NCBI GenBank assembly: GCA_945957225.1
Contig: CAMFKK010000203.1
Location: 1-5,342, forward strand
DNA: 5,342 bases
Direction: 5' to 3'
DNA from: an uncultured Sphingobacteriia bacterium
Lineage (GTDB): Bacteria; Bacteroidota; Bacteroidia; Chitinophagales; Chitinophagaceae
The translations under genes were made by a program, and so were the position numbers. The notes beneath the pieces were generated by a model. That model made no database searches. It saw only the letters and a list, made by a program, of their open reading frames with translations, and had not been told where the DNA came from. Each line of letters starts with the position of its first letter. Position 1 is the first letter of the stretch. Below, in pieces: positions 1 to 5,342 of the stretch.

Positions 1-1787
1 ATCCCGTTCTTAGCAAGTAGTTCATCATGATTCCCACGCTCTGCAATCTCCCCTTTTTGCAGCACTATAATTTCATCTGCGTGTCTAATAGTAGAAAGCC
101 TATGCGCAATGACAATAGAAGTTCGGTTCTGCATCATATTATTAATGGCGTCTTGTACCAGTCTCTCACTTTCTGTATCAAGGGCCGATGTAGCTTCATC
201 CAAGATCAAAATAGGTGGGTTCTTGAGCACAGCTCTTGCAATGGTTACACGCTGTCTTTCACCACCAGACAATTTGGAACCACGGTCCCCAATATTGGTA
301 TCAAACCCCGCTTCTTTTAGTTCAATAAAATTATAGGCATTGGCCACTTTGGCGGCATGCATAATGGCTTCAGGGCTGCTATTGTCAATCCCTAATGCAA
401 TATTGTTGGCAATGGTATCATTAAACAAAATGGGCTCCTGTGTTACAATCCCCATGAGGTTGCGCACGCTATTCAAACTATACTCTTTAATGTTCACCCC
501 GTCTATGAGTAATTCTCCCTCGCTTACATCGTGAAAACGTGGCACCAAATCTGCCAAAGTACTTTTTCCCGCACCCGAAGAACCAACCAGGGCAATGGTT
601 TTACCCTTTTCAATGGTGAGGTTGATATTTTTTAAAATGCTGATTTCGTCATAGTTAAAAGACACATTTCTAAACTCAATACTATGGTTAAACTGCGCAA
701 TGGTTTTGGCATCAGGTTTGTCAACAACCGTTATGGGTGCTTTTAAAATTTCTTCAATTCTTTCTATGGCGGCACTACCTCTTTGTGCATTGTAAAAAGA
801 AGTAGACAGACTCTTGGCAGGATTAATGATTTGTGTAAAGAACAAGATATAGGTAATGAAATTTTCAGGACTCAAACCTGCTTCACCTCTTAGTACCAAG
901 AGCCCACCAAACCAAAGAATACAAGAGAGTACCAATACGCCCAAGAACTCAGACATGGGAGAAGCTAGGTCTCTTCTAAAATTCATCTTGTTGCGAATAT
1001 GGTTCAGGGTATCATTGGTGTCAAAGAATTTGTTGCGCAAAATCTTCTCGGCGTTAAAAGCTTTGATCACGCGCAGACCACCCAGGGTCTCATCCAAGAT
1101 AGACATGAGGGTACCCAATTGTTCCTGAGAACTGGTAGATTGTTTTTTCAAAGACCTACTCACCCTTCCAATAATAAAACCGGTTAAGGGTAACAAAACC
1201 AATAAGAACAAAGACAAAGCCGGACTCATGGCCACCATGATGCCTAGGATAATCAGGATCTGCAAAGGGTCCCTGATCAAACCTTCTAATGTGCTCATCA
1301 CAGACCATTCAATTTCATTGGCGTCATTGCTCATGCGGCTAATGATATCGCCCTTACGCTGTTCTGTGAAAAACCCAATAGGTAGTTCCAAGATCTTGGC
1401 ATAGAGGTCTGAACGGAGTTTGGTCATTACATAATTGCGCATGGGAGCCAATACGCGGTAAGAGAGATAGACAAATACGTTTTTAAAAAAGATAGAAACC
1501 ACCATTAAAATACAGATGGCTGCCAGCGCATAAACCTTGCTATGCTGCTGAATCAGGTCATTCATCCCGTATTTGATATAGGCTTGTAGTACATTAGCAT
1601 TGAACGCAAATTCTGGTTTGGTAAGGGCTGCTTGTTGTCCTTTTTCAAAGAGCATTTGTAAAAAAGGTGCCAACAAAGCCAATGATACCAAGGAGAAGAG
1701 CACGGACAGGAGGTTGAATACCACATAGAGCCCAATGTTCTGTTTTTTATCTTTGAGGTAAAAAAGTATGCGTGAAAATCGCTTCAT
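1..1787 (-). CDS. ABC exporter, fused permease and ATPase, MsbA/lipid-flippase type (C-terminus cut by window edge)
   Basis: This is an inner-membrane ABC exporter half-transporter that would work as a homodimer or heterodimer, using ATP to move a lipid-like or hydrophobic substrate. 595 residues are visible and no stop is reached, so perhaps 10-20 residues are missing at the C-terminus. The N-terminal part has about six membrane helices (roughly residues 18-46, 85-110, 176-192, 195-215, 281-300 and 310-325). The nucleotide-binding domain follows from about residue 350. It has Walker A GSSGAGKST at 402-410, Q-loop Q450 in VTQEP, signature LSGGE at 506-510, Walker B ILILDE with D530 and E531, D-loop SALD and switch histidine H562 in AHRLST. 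All catalytic residues are present; the signature ends in E instead of the usual Q, a common variant. The start is the ATG read leftwards from 1787, with a strong promoter about 30 bases upstream. MsbA itself (lipid A-core flippase) is the closest well-known relative, but the substrate cannot be read from sequence. Family call is secure; the exact role is inference. Confidence 0.93.
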   Translation of the reverse strand, partial: MKRFSRILFYLKDKKQNIGLYVVFNLLSVLFSLVSLALLAPFLQMLFEKGQQAALTKPEFAFNANVLQAYIKYGMNDLIQQHSKVYALAAICILMVVSIFFKNVFVYLSYRVLAPMRNYVMTKLRSDLYAKILELPIGFFTEQRKGDIISRMSNDANEIEWSVMSTLEGLIRDPLQILIILGIMVAMSPALSLFLLVLLPLTGFIIGRVSRSLKKQSTSSQEQLGTLMSILDETLGGLRVIKAFNAEKILRNKFFDTNDTLNHIRNKMNFRRDLASPMSEFLGVLVLSCILWFGGLLVLRGEAGLSPENFITYILFFTQIINPAKSLSTSFYNAQRGSAAIERIEEILKAPITVVDKPDAKTIAQFNHSIEFRNVSFNYDEISILKNINLTIEKGKTIALVGSSGAGKSTLADLVPRFHDVSEGELLIDGVNIKEYSLNSVRNLMGIVTQEPILFNDTIANNIALGIDNSSPEAIMHAAKVANAYNFIELKEAGFDTNIGDRGSKLSGGERQRVTIARAVLKNPPILILDEATSALDTESERLVQDAINNMMQNRTSIVIAHRLSTIRHADEIIVLQKGEIAERGNHDELLAKNG

Positions 1788-1800
1788 AAATAGGAAAAAC

Positions 1801-1830
1801 GGTTAATACACGGCAAAGTAACTAATTTTA
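1801..1830 (+). promoter_or_regulatory. Weak candidate promoter for rbfA and the permease gene
   Basis: TAATTTTA at 1823-1830 matches TAnnTTTG except for the last base and lies 22 bases before the rbfA start. The only -33-like sequence is a poor GTTA at 1802-1805. It sits between, and partly within, the boxes of the opposite-strand promoter. The two genes diverge across only 64 bases, so the rbfA promoter must be here or inside the exporter gene. The exact position is uncertain. Confidence 0.3.
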
Positions 1831-1842
1831 CCGCCAATCAAA
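1814..1842 (-). promoter_or_regulatory. Bacteroidota-type promoter for the ABC exporter gene
   Basis: Read on the minus strand, TTTG (1842-1839) is followed by 17 bases and then TTACTTTG (1821-1814). This fits the Bacteroidota pattern of a -33 TTTG and a -7 TAnnTTTG with one mismatch. Transcription would begin near 1807, leaving a leader of about 20 bases before the start codon at 1787, with no Shine-Dalgarno sequence. Both boxes and the spacing are visible; activity is inferred. Confidence 0.6.
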
Positions 1843-1851
1843 TGTTAGAAA

Positions 1852-2241
1852 ATGGAGGAAGGAAAGCGCCAACGGCAGGTGGCAAGTGCCCTGCAAGAAG
1901 AAATGAACGATATTTTCAGGAGACTGAACTTGAATATGATTGATGGAGGAATGGTATCTATCTCATCCATTAAAGTAACCCCAGACTTGTTAGAAGCCAG
2001 GATTTACATCAGTTTGTTTCAGGTTAAGGAACCGGCTTCGGTGATGAAAACCATTGAAGCCAGGGCTTGGGAAATCAAGAAGGAATTGGCTAGTAGGGTC
2101 AAGCACCAATTGAGAAGAATCCCTGTCTTGCATTTTTATTTAGACGATACTTTGGACTATGTGTTCAAGATGGAAGAAGTATTTAGAAAACTCAAAGAAG
2201 AAAAACCAACTACACCCAGCACAGATGCTGAAGCGGAATAA
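1852..2241 (+). CDS. rbfA: 30S ribosome-binding factor A (RbfA)
   Basis: RbfA binds the immature small ribosomal subunit in the cytoplasm and assists 16S rRNA 5'-end processing and late 30S assembly; it matters most at low temperature. The 129-residue product is within the usual RbfA length (about 110-130) and has the single KH-like fold pattern. An N-terminal helix carries RQRQVASALQEEMNDIF (about residues 6-22). A strand segment, SISSIKVTPDLLEARIYISL, gives the typical VTPDL motif. Near the C-terminus RIPVLHFYLDDTLDY matches the family's P-x-L-x-F-x-x-D-D-S/T-L block. The last 15 or so residues are a charged, T/P/E-rich tail that is probably disordered. The start has no Shine-Dalgarno upstream, although a purine run resembling one (GGAGGAAGG) lies just inside the gene. 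The permease gene follows after 5 bases, so the two are very likely one transcript. Confidence 0.93.
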   Translation: MEEGKRQRQVASALQEEMNDIFRRLNLNMIDGGMVSISSIKVTPDLLEARIYISLFQVKEPASVMKTIEARAWEIKKELASRVKHQLRRIPVLHFYLDDTLDYVFKMEEVFRKLKEEKPTTPSTDAEAE

Positions 2242-2246
2242 TCACC

Positions 2247-3458
2247 ATGAACCTATTATTTGCCTGGCGCTATTTCAAGTCAAAAAAGTCTACCAATGCC
2301 ATCAATTTAATTGCATGGATTAGTGTAGTAGCTATTGGCGTAGGCGCTGCAGCGTTGATCTTGGTCTTGAGTGTGTTTAATGGTTTTGAGGGTTTGGTAA
2401 AAGGGCTGTACGCCGATTTCTATGCCGATGTACGCATCGCGCCAGCAGAGGGAAAATTCATTAGCATTAGTACCGCGCAGTGGCAAAGCATTCAGGCTAC
2501 CAAGGGCCTGCAAGCCATGAGTGGGGTGGTAGAAGAAAAAGCCGTGCTCACCAATGGAGATTGTTCCTCTATTGTTTATATCCGTGGTGTAGACAGTACC
2601 TATACTGCCGTGAGTAAATTAAATACCCATATTAGAAGGGGCAAGTTTTTACTGGGTACGGCCGAGCAACCAAGTTTGGTAGTAGGCGTGGGCATTGAAA
2701 ACGCAGCTTGCTTAGACGTAGAAAGACCCGCGGGTCCGGTTACCTTATATATGCCCAATAGACAATCCAGCAATTTTGCCTCCGGCGATGCGCTCAATGC
2801 TTTTAATGCCACAGCCCTTGGTACATTTATGGTGCAGCAAGATTTTGACAACAAATACGCGTTTAGCAATATTGACTTTATGCGATTTATGTTGGGTCTG
2901 AATGCAGACCAATATTCCGCCATTGATATTAGAGCGGGTGCCAATGCAGACCAAGTAAAAAAAGACCTGCAAGCCAAGTTGGGTAAGGCTTTCTTGGTGC
3001 AGACTAGGTACGAACAGAACCAGAGTTTGTATACCGTGATGCAGATTGAAAAATGGGTCATCTATGGCATCCTTTCATTGATCTTAGTAGTTGCAGCCTT
3101 TAATATGATTGGCGCACTTACCATGTTGGTATTAGAAAAGCAAAAAGATATTTCAGTGTTACAAGCCATGGGTGCCAGTCAGCAACGCATTCAGTGGATC
3201 TTTATCAGCGAAGGATTATTACTAGCTGGATTGGGTGGCGGCGCAGGCATGTTATTAGCTGCATTGGTTTGTTGGGTACAGATCAAATTTGAACTCATCA
3301 AATTGGGTGGCAATACTTTTGTGATAGACTATTATCCCGTAAAAATGTTGGCAGCCGATTTTGCCCTAGTAGGCGTCACCGTATTTTTGATTGCACTTAT
3401 TGCTGCTTACTTACCTTCCAGAAAAGCAAGTCTGCAAGCCTTCTCCTTAAAGTCTTAA
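2247..3458 (+). CDS. LolC/LolE-like ABC permease (FtsX/MacB family), probable lipoprotein-release subunit
   Basis: This is an inner-membrane permease of the type VII ABC (MacB/LolCE/FtsX) group, which transmits ATP-driven conformational change to a periplasmic domain rather than forming a channel. The 403 residues give the diagnostic four-helix layout. Helix 1 is at about 18-44, after a short cytoplasmic RYFKSKKSTNAINLI segment typical of LolC/LolE. A large periplasmic domain spans about 45-269. Helix 2 is at about 270-296 and is followed by the cytoplasmic coupling stretch EKQKDISVLQAMGAS that defines the FtsX domain. Helix 3 is at about 318-345 and helix 4 at about 370-392, ending in the family's YLPSRKAS motif. 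The length is close to that of E. coli LolC/LolE (about 400-414). LolC/LolE extract lipoproteins from the inner membrane for delivery to the outer membrane. No LolD-type ATPase lies in this window, so the partner must be encoded elsewhere. Co-transcription with rbfA is likely. Family is secure; substrate is inferred. Confidence 0.88.
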   Translation: MNLLFAWRYFKSKKSTNAINLIAWISVVAIGVGAAALILVLSVFNGFEGLVKGLYADFYADVRIAPAEGKFISISTAQWQSIQATKGLQAMSGVVEEKAVLTNGDCSSIVYIRGVDSTYTAVSKLNTHIRRGKFLLGTAEQPSLVVGVGIENAACLDVERPAGPVTLYMPNRQSSNFASGDALNAFNATALGTFMVQQDFDNKYAFSNIDFMRFMLGLNADQYSAIDIRAGANADQVKKDLQAKLGKAFLVQTRYEQNQSLYTVMQIEKWVIYGILSLILVVAAFNMIGALTMLVLEKQKDISVLQAMGASQQRIQWIFISEGLLLAGLGGGAGMLLAALVCWVQIKFELIKLGGNTFVIDYYPVKMLAADFALVGVTVFLIALIAAYLPSRKASLQAFSLKS

Positions 3459-3467
3459 GTTAGTACC

Positions 3468-3496
3468 AATAAAAATGCCGCTCCTAAAAGCGGCAT
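3468..3496. terminator. Bidirectional terminator between the converging permease and transketolase genes
   Basis: A perfect 8-bp stem, ATGCCGCT (3475-3482) and AGCGGCAT (3489-3496), encloses a 6-base loop. On the minus strand it is followed by TTTTATT, a good T-tract for ending tkt transcription. On the plus strand the tail (CTTCTATATTG) is only moderately T-rich, so it may end the rbfA-permease transcript less efficiently. Confidence 0.82.
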
Positions 3497-3516
3497 CTTC
3501 TATATTGTTGGTCTGA

Positions 3517-4359
3517 TTAATAATCACCCAAAGTTTCAGGTAATTGAGCCAGCGCTTTTTCTAATTGTGCGTCACTTGGAGCAATCCCGTGCCATTCGTG
3601 GCTGCCTTCCATAAAGTCAACACCCTTACCCATCTTGGTTTTCATGATGATGCAAATGGGTTTGCCCTGGCCTGTCATTGACTTGGCTTTGTCAATGCAG
3701 GCTACTAGTTCTGCCATATTGTTACCATCTACATTTAATACGGTCCAGTTAAAAGCTTCAAACTTGGCTTGCAGGCTTTCTAAAGAAAGGACCTTGCTAG
3801 TAGGTCCGTCAATTTGTTGGCCATTCAAATCAACAGTAGCAATCAAGTTGTCTACTTTGTTATGGGCAGCAAACATAATGGCTTCCCAGTTTTGACCTTC
3901 TTGCAATTCGCCATCGCCATGCAAAGAGAAAACCAAATGTGGGTCTCCGTTAATTTTTTTGGTCAAAGCGGCACCAATGGCAACGCTCATTCCCTGACCC
4001 AAAGAACCACTGGCTACGCGCACACCGGGAAGGTGCTCGTGGGTAGTAGGGTGTCCCTGCAAACGGGAATTGATTTTACGGAAACTAGCCAGTTCCTTTA
4101 CTTCAAAATACCCGCTACGAGCAAGGGCAGAATAGTAAACAGGAGAAATATGTCCAATAGACAGGAAGAACAGGTCTTCATTCTTACCATCCATTTTAAA
4201 ATCGGTGTGGTGGTGCATGCTGTGGAAGAACAGGGCGGAAAAATAGTCAGAACAACCCAAAGACGCACCGGGGTGACCGCTTTGAACCGCGTGTACCATG
4301 CGTAAAACATCTCTTCTCATTTGTGAAGCGTTCCTTTCCAGATCCTGTATGCTTGCCAT
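3517..4359 (-). CDS. tkt: Transketolase, N-terminal (thiamine diphosphate-binding) subunit
   Basis: Transketolase moves two-carbon ketol units between sugar phosphates in the non-oxidative pentose phosphate pathway, in the cytoplasm. This 280-residue protein covers only the PP domain, about the first 40 percent of a one-chain enzyme such as E. coli TktA (about 660 residues). SGHPGASLG at 27-35 includes the cofactor/substrate histidine H29. GH at 69-70 and the QGHP block with H103 match other active-site histidines. ASGSLGQG is at 116-123. The thiamine diphosphate motif runs from GDGE (148-151) to the DLNG segment, with D149 and N179 as the expected metal ligands. The C-terminus (EWHGIAP, then ALAQL and ETLGDY) is the normal end for split-type N-terminal subunits, so this is a complete gene and not a truncation. 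The Pyr-domain partner is not adjacent on either side and must be encoded elsewhere. The first ATG is chosen because ASIQDLE aligns with the usual N-terminus; M14 is less likely. Confidence 0.92.
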   Translation of the reverse strand: MASIQDLERNASQMRRDVLRMVHAVQSGHPGASLGCSDYFSALFFHSMHHHTDFKMDGKNEDLFFLSIGHISPVYYSALARSGYFEVKELASFRKINSRLQGHPTTHEHLPGVRVASGSLGQGMSVAIGAALTKKINGDPHLVFSLHGDGELQEGQNWEAIMFAAHNKVDNLIATVDLNGQQIDGPTSKVLSLESLQAKFEAFNWTVLNVDGNNMAELVACIDKAKSMTGQGKPICIIMKTKMGKGVDFMEGSHEWHGIAPSDAQLEKALAQLPETLGDY

Positions 4360-4378
4360 ATTTGTTGTTTTCAGGCTG

Positions 4379-4386
4379 CGAAGATA
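4379..4386 (-). promoter_or_regulatory. Candidate -7 promoter element for transketolase subunit gene
   Basis: On the minus strand TATCTTCG (4386-4379) matches TAnnTTTG with one mismatch. It would give a leader of only about 13 bases before the start codon at 4359, in line with the other short leaders here. No convincing -33 TTTG stands at the expected distance, so the call is tentative. Confidence 0.4.
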
Positions 4387-4401
4387 AAAGCTAAATGCTA
4401 A

Positions 4402-4434
4402 TTAGACGTCTTTGAAAGGATTTATTTAGTTTTG
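4402..4434 (+). promoter_or_regulatory. Candidate promoter for frr
   Basis: TAGTTTTG at 4427-4434 is a perfect match to the Bacteroidota -7 element TAnnTTTG. A weak -33 candidate, TTAG at 4402-4405, lies 21 bases upstream. A better TTTG at 4411-4414 is only 12 bases away, which is too close. Transcription would begin near 4441, about 14 bases before the frr start, with no Shine-Dalgarno sequence. Confidence 0.55.
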
Positions 4435-4454
4435 CCACTCTTAAAAAGACCACT

Positions 4455-5018
4455 ATGTCAGAAGCAATAGCATTGATTACCATAGACGCAGAAGAAACCA
4501 TGTCAAAAGCCATTGGGCATTTGGAGCAGGAATTGACCAGGATCAGGGCCGGAAAAGCTACCCCAGGATTGGTAGACGGCATACATGTAGAATATTATGG
4601 TGCCCCTACTTTAATTAGTCAGGTAGCCAATATCACGGTGCTGGACGCAAGAACCATTAGCATCCAACCTTGGGAGAAAAACATGTTGGCACCCATTGAA
4701 CGCTCTATTATGCAGGCCAATATTGGCATTACACCGCAGAGCGATGGGGTTCAGATCCGTTTGTTCATGCCACCACTTACAGAGGAGCGCCGCCGCGAGT
4801 TTGTGAAAAGGGCTAGTGGAGAAGGAGAGCAATCTAAAGTGGCCATCCGCAATATCCGCCGCGATAGCATTGAGCAAGTAAAGAAATTACAAAAAGACGG
4901 CTTGAGTGAAGACGTTGCCAAGGACGCAGAAAAAACCATTCAAGACCTAACTGATAAATTCATTGCACTGGTTGAAAAACACCTAGCTGCCAAGGAAAAA
5001 GAAATGATGACTATCTAA
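4455..5018 (+). CDS. frr: Ribosome recycling factor (RRF)
   Basis: RRF acts in the cytoplasm with EF-G to split the post-termination ribosome so that subunits, mRNA and tRNA can be reused; it is normally essential. The 187-residue product matches the usual length (E. coli 185). The first helix ends in the hallmark LTRIRAGKATPGLVDGI (about 28-43). The small beta-barrel domain II follows (about 31-105), with VEYYGAPT, VLDARTISIQPWEK and the ANIGITPQSDG turn. Domain I then resumes with PPLTEERRREFVK (106-118) and GEGEQSKVAIRNIRRD (122-137), which holds the conserved arginines of the ribosome-contact helix. The C-terminus KHLAAKEKEMM is typical. frr often follows pyrH in bacteria, but here the upstream neighbour is the divergent tkt gene and frr appears to be transcribed alone, from its own promoter to its own terminator. 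Confidence 0.97.
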   Translation: MSEAIALITIDAEETMSKAIGHLEQELTRIRAGKATPGLVDGIHVEYYGAPTLISQVANITVLDARTISIQPWEKNMLAPIERSIMQANIGITPQSDGVQIRLFMPPLTEERRREFVKRASGEGEQSKVAIRNIRRDSIEQVKKLQKDGLSEDVAKDAEKTIQDLTDKFIALVEKHLAAKEKEMMTI

Positions 5019-5043
5019 TTGGTTCCAATATAATCAAACTGAG

Positions 5044-5072
5044 AGGTCCGGATGAAAATCCGGACCTTTTTT
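5044..5072 (+). terminator. Rho-independent terminator of frr
   Basis: A 10-bp perfect stem, AGGTCCGGAT (5044-5053) and ATCCGGACCT (5058-5067), closes a stable GAAA tetraloop and runs straight into a T-tract (5067-5072). It lies 26 bases after the frr stop codon and is a very strong intrinsic terminator. Confidence 0.95.
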
Positions 5073-5119
5073 ATGCGAAATCTCCAAACTTTCAAGAAGT
5101 CGGGGCCTTTTTTAAGTAG

Positions 5120-5150
5120 TTGAGCCGAATAAATGGGCTATTCGGCTCAA
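5120..5150. repeat. Perfect inverted repeat, first of two operator-like palindromes upstream of the Fic gene
   Basis: TTGAGCCGAATA (5120-5131) and its exact reverse complement TATTCGGCTCAA (5139-5150) flank the 7-base spacer AATGGGC. It lies where the -33 region and upstream DNA of the Fic promoter would be. There is no T-tract immediately after it on either strand, so it does not look like a terminator. The arms and spacing resemble a binding site for a dimeric DNA-binding protein; that role is inferred. Confidence 0.85.
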
Positions 5151-5158
5151 AATTTCAC

Positions 5159-5166
5159 TATTTTTG
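5159..5166 (+). promoter_or_regulatory. Candidate -7 promoter element of the Fic gene
   Basis: TATTTTTG is a perfect match to TAnnTTTG and sits 26 bases before the Fic start codon. It predicts transcription from about 5172 with a leader near 20 bases. A good -33 TTTG is not seen at the expected distance; that zone is occupied by the first palindrome. The last three bases of the element are shared with the left arm of the second palindrome. Confidence 0.5.
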
Positions 5167-5194
5167 AGCCGAATAAATAAAATAATCGACTCAT
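5164..5194. repeat. Imperfect inverted repeat, second operator-like palindrome, overlapping the Fic start codon
   Basis: The left arm TTGAGCCGAATA (5164-5175) is identical to the left arm of the first palindrome, and identity continues three more bases (AAT). After a 7-base spacer (AATAAAA) comes TAATCGACTCAT (5183-5194), which matches the expected right arm at 9 of 12 positions. The design is thus 12-7-12, as in the first copy, with starts 44 bases apart, about four helical turns. It covers the end of the -7 element, the predicted transcription start and the first two bases of the ATG. Binding here would block transcription; that is inference. Confidence 0.8.
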
Positions 5195-5342
5195 GGCAAC
5201 ATATAATTGGCAACAATCTGACTGGCCAGACTTTAGGTTTCAACTAGAAAAGTTAGAAAAAGCCTTGTTGCTATTTTCTGAAAAACAGGGACGTGTTTCA
5301 GGTATTCTAGAAGCTTTACCAGAACAAGTAAGACCTGTCTCT
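5193..5342 (+). CDS. Fic-family protein, DUF4172-type N-terminus (C-terminal part beyond window)
   Basis: Only the first 50 residues are visible, and the frame is open to the window end. The opening YNWQQSDWPDF (residues 4-14), then the helix LEKLEKALLLFSEKQGRVSGILEAL (18-42), matches the N-terminal domain (DUF4172) found in front of many Fic/DOC proteins. Fic enzymes usually transfer AMP from ATP to a hydroxyl side chain of target proteins, and many are held inactive by an inhibitory helix with an S/T-x-x-x-E-G/N motif. In this subfamily that motif and the catalytic HPFxxGNGR loop would lie further on, so activity cannot be judged. Such proteins often end in a winged-helix DNA-binding domain, also out of view. 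The start is firm, because the same frame upstream meets a stop (5178-5180) before any other start codon. Two palindromes precede the gene. Recognition rests on a short segment, so confidence is moderate to good. Confidence 0.78.
   Translation, partial: MATYNWQQSDWPDFRFQLEKLEKALLLFSEKQGRVSGILEALPEQVRPVS

Noticed and set aside
244..272. Signature LSGGE instead of LSGGQ in the ABC exporter as a sign of a degenerate ATP site
   Set aside because: The last residue of this motif varies in many functional transporters, and Walker A, Walker B, the catalytic glutamate, Q-loop and switch histidine are all intact.
1842..1851. An ATG ten bases before the rbfA start as an alternative start or overlapping small gene
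   Set aside because: It is out of frame with rbfA, and the resulting peptide has no support.
2600..3061. Open frame on the minus strand (153 codons) inside the permease gene
   Set aside because: It is antisense to the periplasmic domain of the permease, with no promoter or recognisable motif; a shadow frame.
3814..4305. Long open frame on the plus strand (163 codons) inside tkt
   Set aside because: It lies wholly antisense to a well-conserved transketolase subunit, and its translation resembles no family I recognise.
4398..4411. Overlapping small palindromes CTAATTAG and AGACGTCT between tkt and frr
   Set aside because: Each is only 8 bases, they are unrelated to each other, and they are not repeated elsewhere in the window; chance is a sufficient explanation without conservation data.
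5120..5150. First palindrome as a transcription terminator
   Set aside because: The stem is strong, but no T-tract follows directly on either strand (AAAATTTC on plus, CTACTT on minus), and an excellent frr terminator already lies 50 bases upstream. An operator explains the paired design better.
5133..5180. A 15-codon open frame starting in the spacer of the first palindrome and ending in the spacer of the second
   Set aside because: It starts upstream of the likely -7 element, so it would not be on the transcript, and its codons are simply the repeat arms read through. There is no independent sign of coding.

Overview
This window is a stretch of chromosome that looks like Bacteroidota, most likely a Chitinophagaceae-type member; that family-level guess rests on overall protein flavour only. 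The phylum call rests on three things. No gene start has a usable Shine-Dalgarno sequence. Intergenic regions carry matches to the Bacteroidota sigma-factor -7 element (TAnnTTTG), followed by very short leaders. Transketolase is encoded as a separate N-terminal half. Most of the window is housekeeping DNA with moderate GC content, little intergenic space and no sign of transposons, CRISPR arrays or RNA genes.

Layout. Positions 1-1787 (minus strand, C-terminal end cut by the window edge) encode a full-transporter-half ABC exporter of the MsbA/lipid-flippase type. It is divergent from a plus-strand pair, rbfA (1852-2241, 30S ribosome maturation factor) and a LolC/LolE-like permease (2247-3458). 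The two genes are 5 bases apart and are almost certainly co-transcribed. A hairpin at about 3475-3496 closes this pair and, with a better T-tract, the convergent transketolase N-terminal subunit gene (3517-4359, minus). A 95-base divergent region then separates tkt from frr (4455-5018, plus, ribosome recycling factor). frr ends in a textbook terminator with a GAAA loop (5044-5072).

The right edge is different in character. After the frr terminator there is about 120 bases of intergenic DNA, then the start of a Fic-family protein (5193 to the window end; DUF4172-type N-terminus). Its upstream region holds two inverted repeats of identical design, 12-bp arm, 7-base spacer, 12-bp arm. The first is perfect. 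The second has an identical left arm and a degenerate right arm. They start 44 bases apart; the second begins inside a perfect TAnnTTTG promoter element and ends on the Fic start codon. This looks like a tandem operator for tight, possibly autogenous, repression, and it is the most interesting signal in the window.

The genes fall into two functional themes: cell-envelope lipid/lipoprotein transport (the ABC exporter and the LolC/E-like permease) and ribosome maturation or recycling (rbfA, frr). Transketolase contributes to central carbon metabolism. The Fic gene is an accessory regulatory or toxin-like enzyme gene at the edge.
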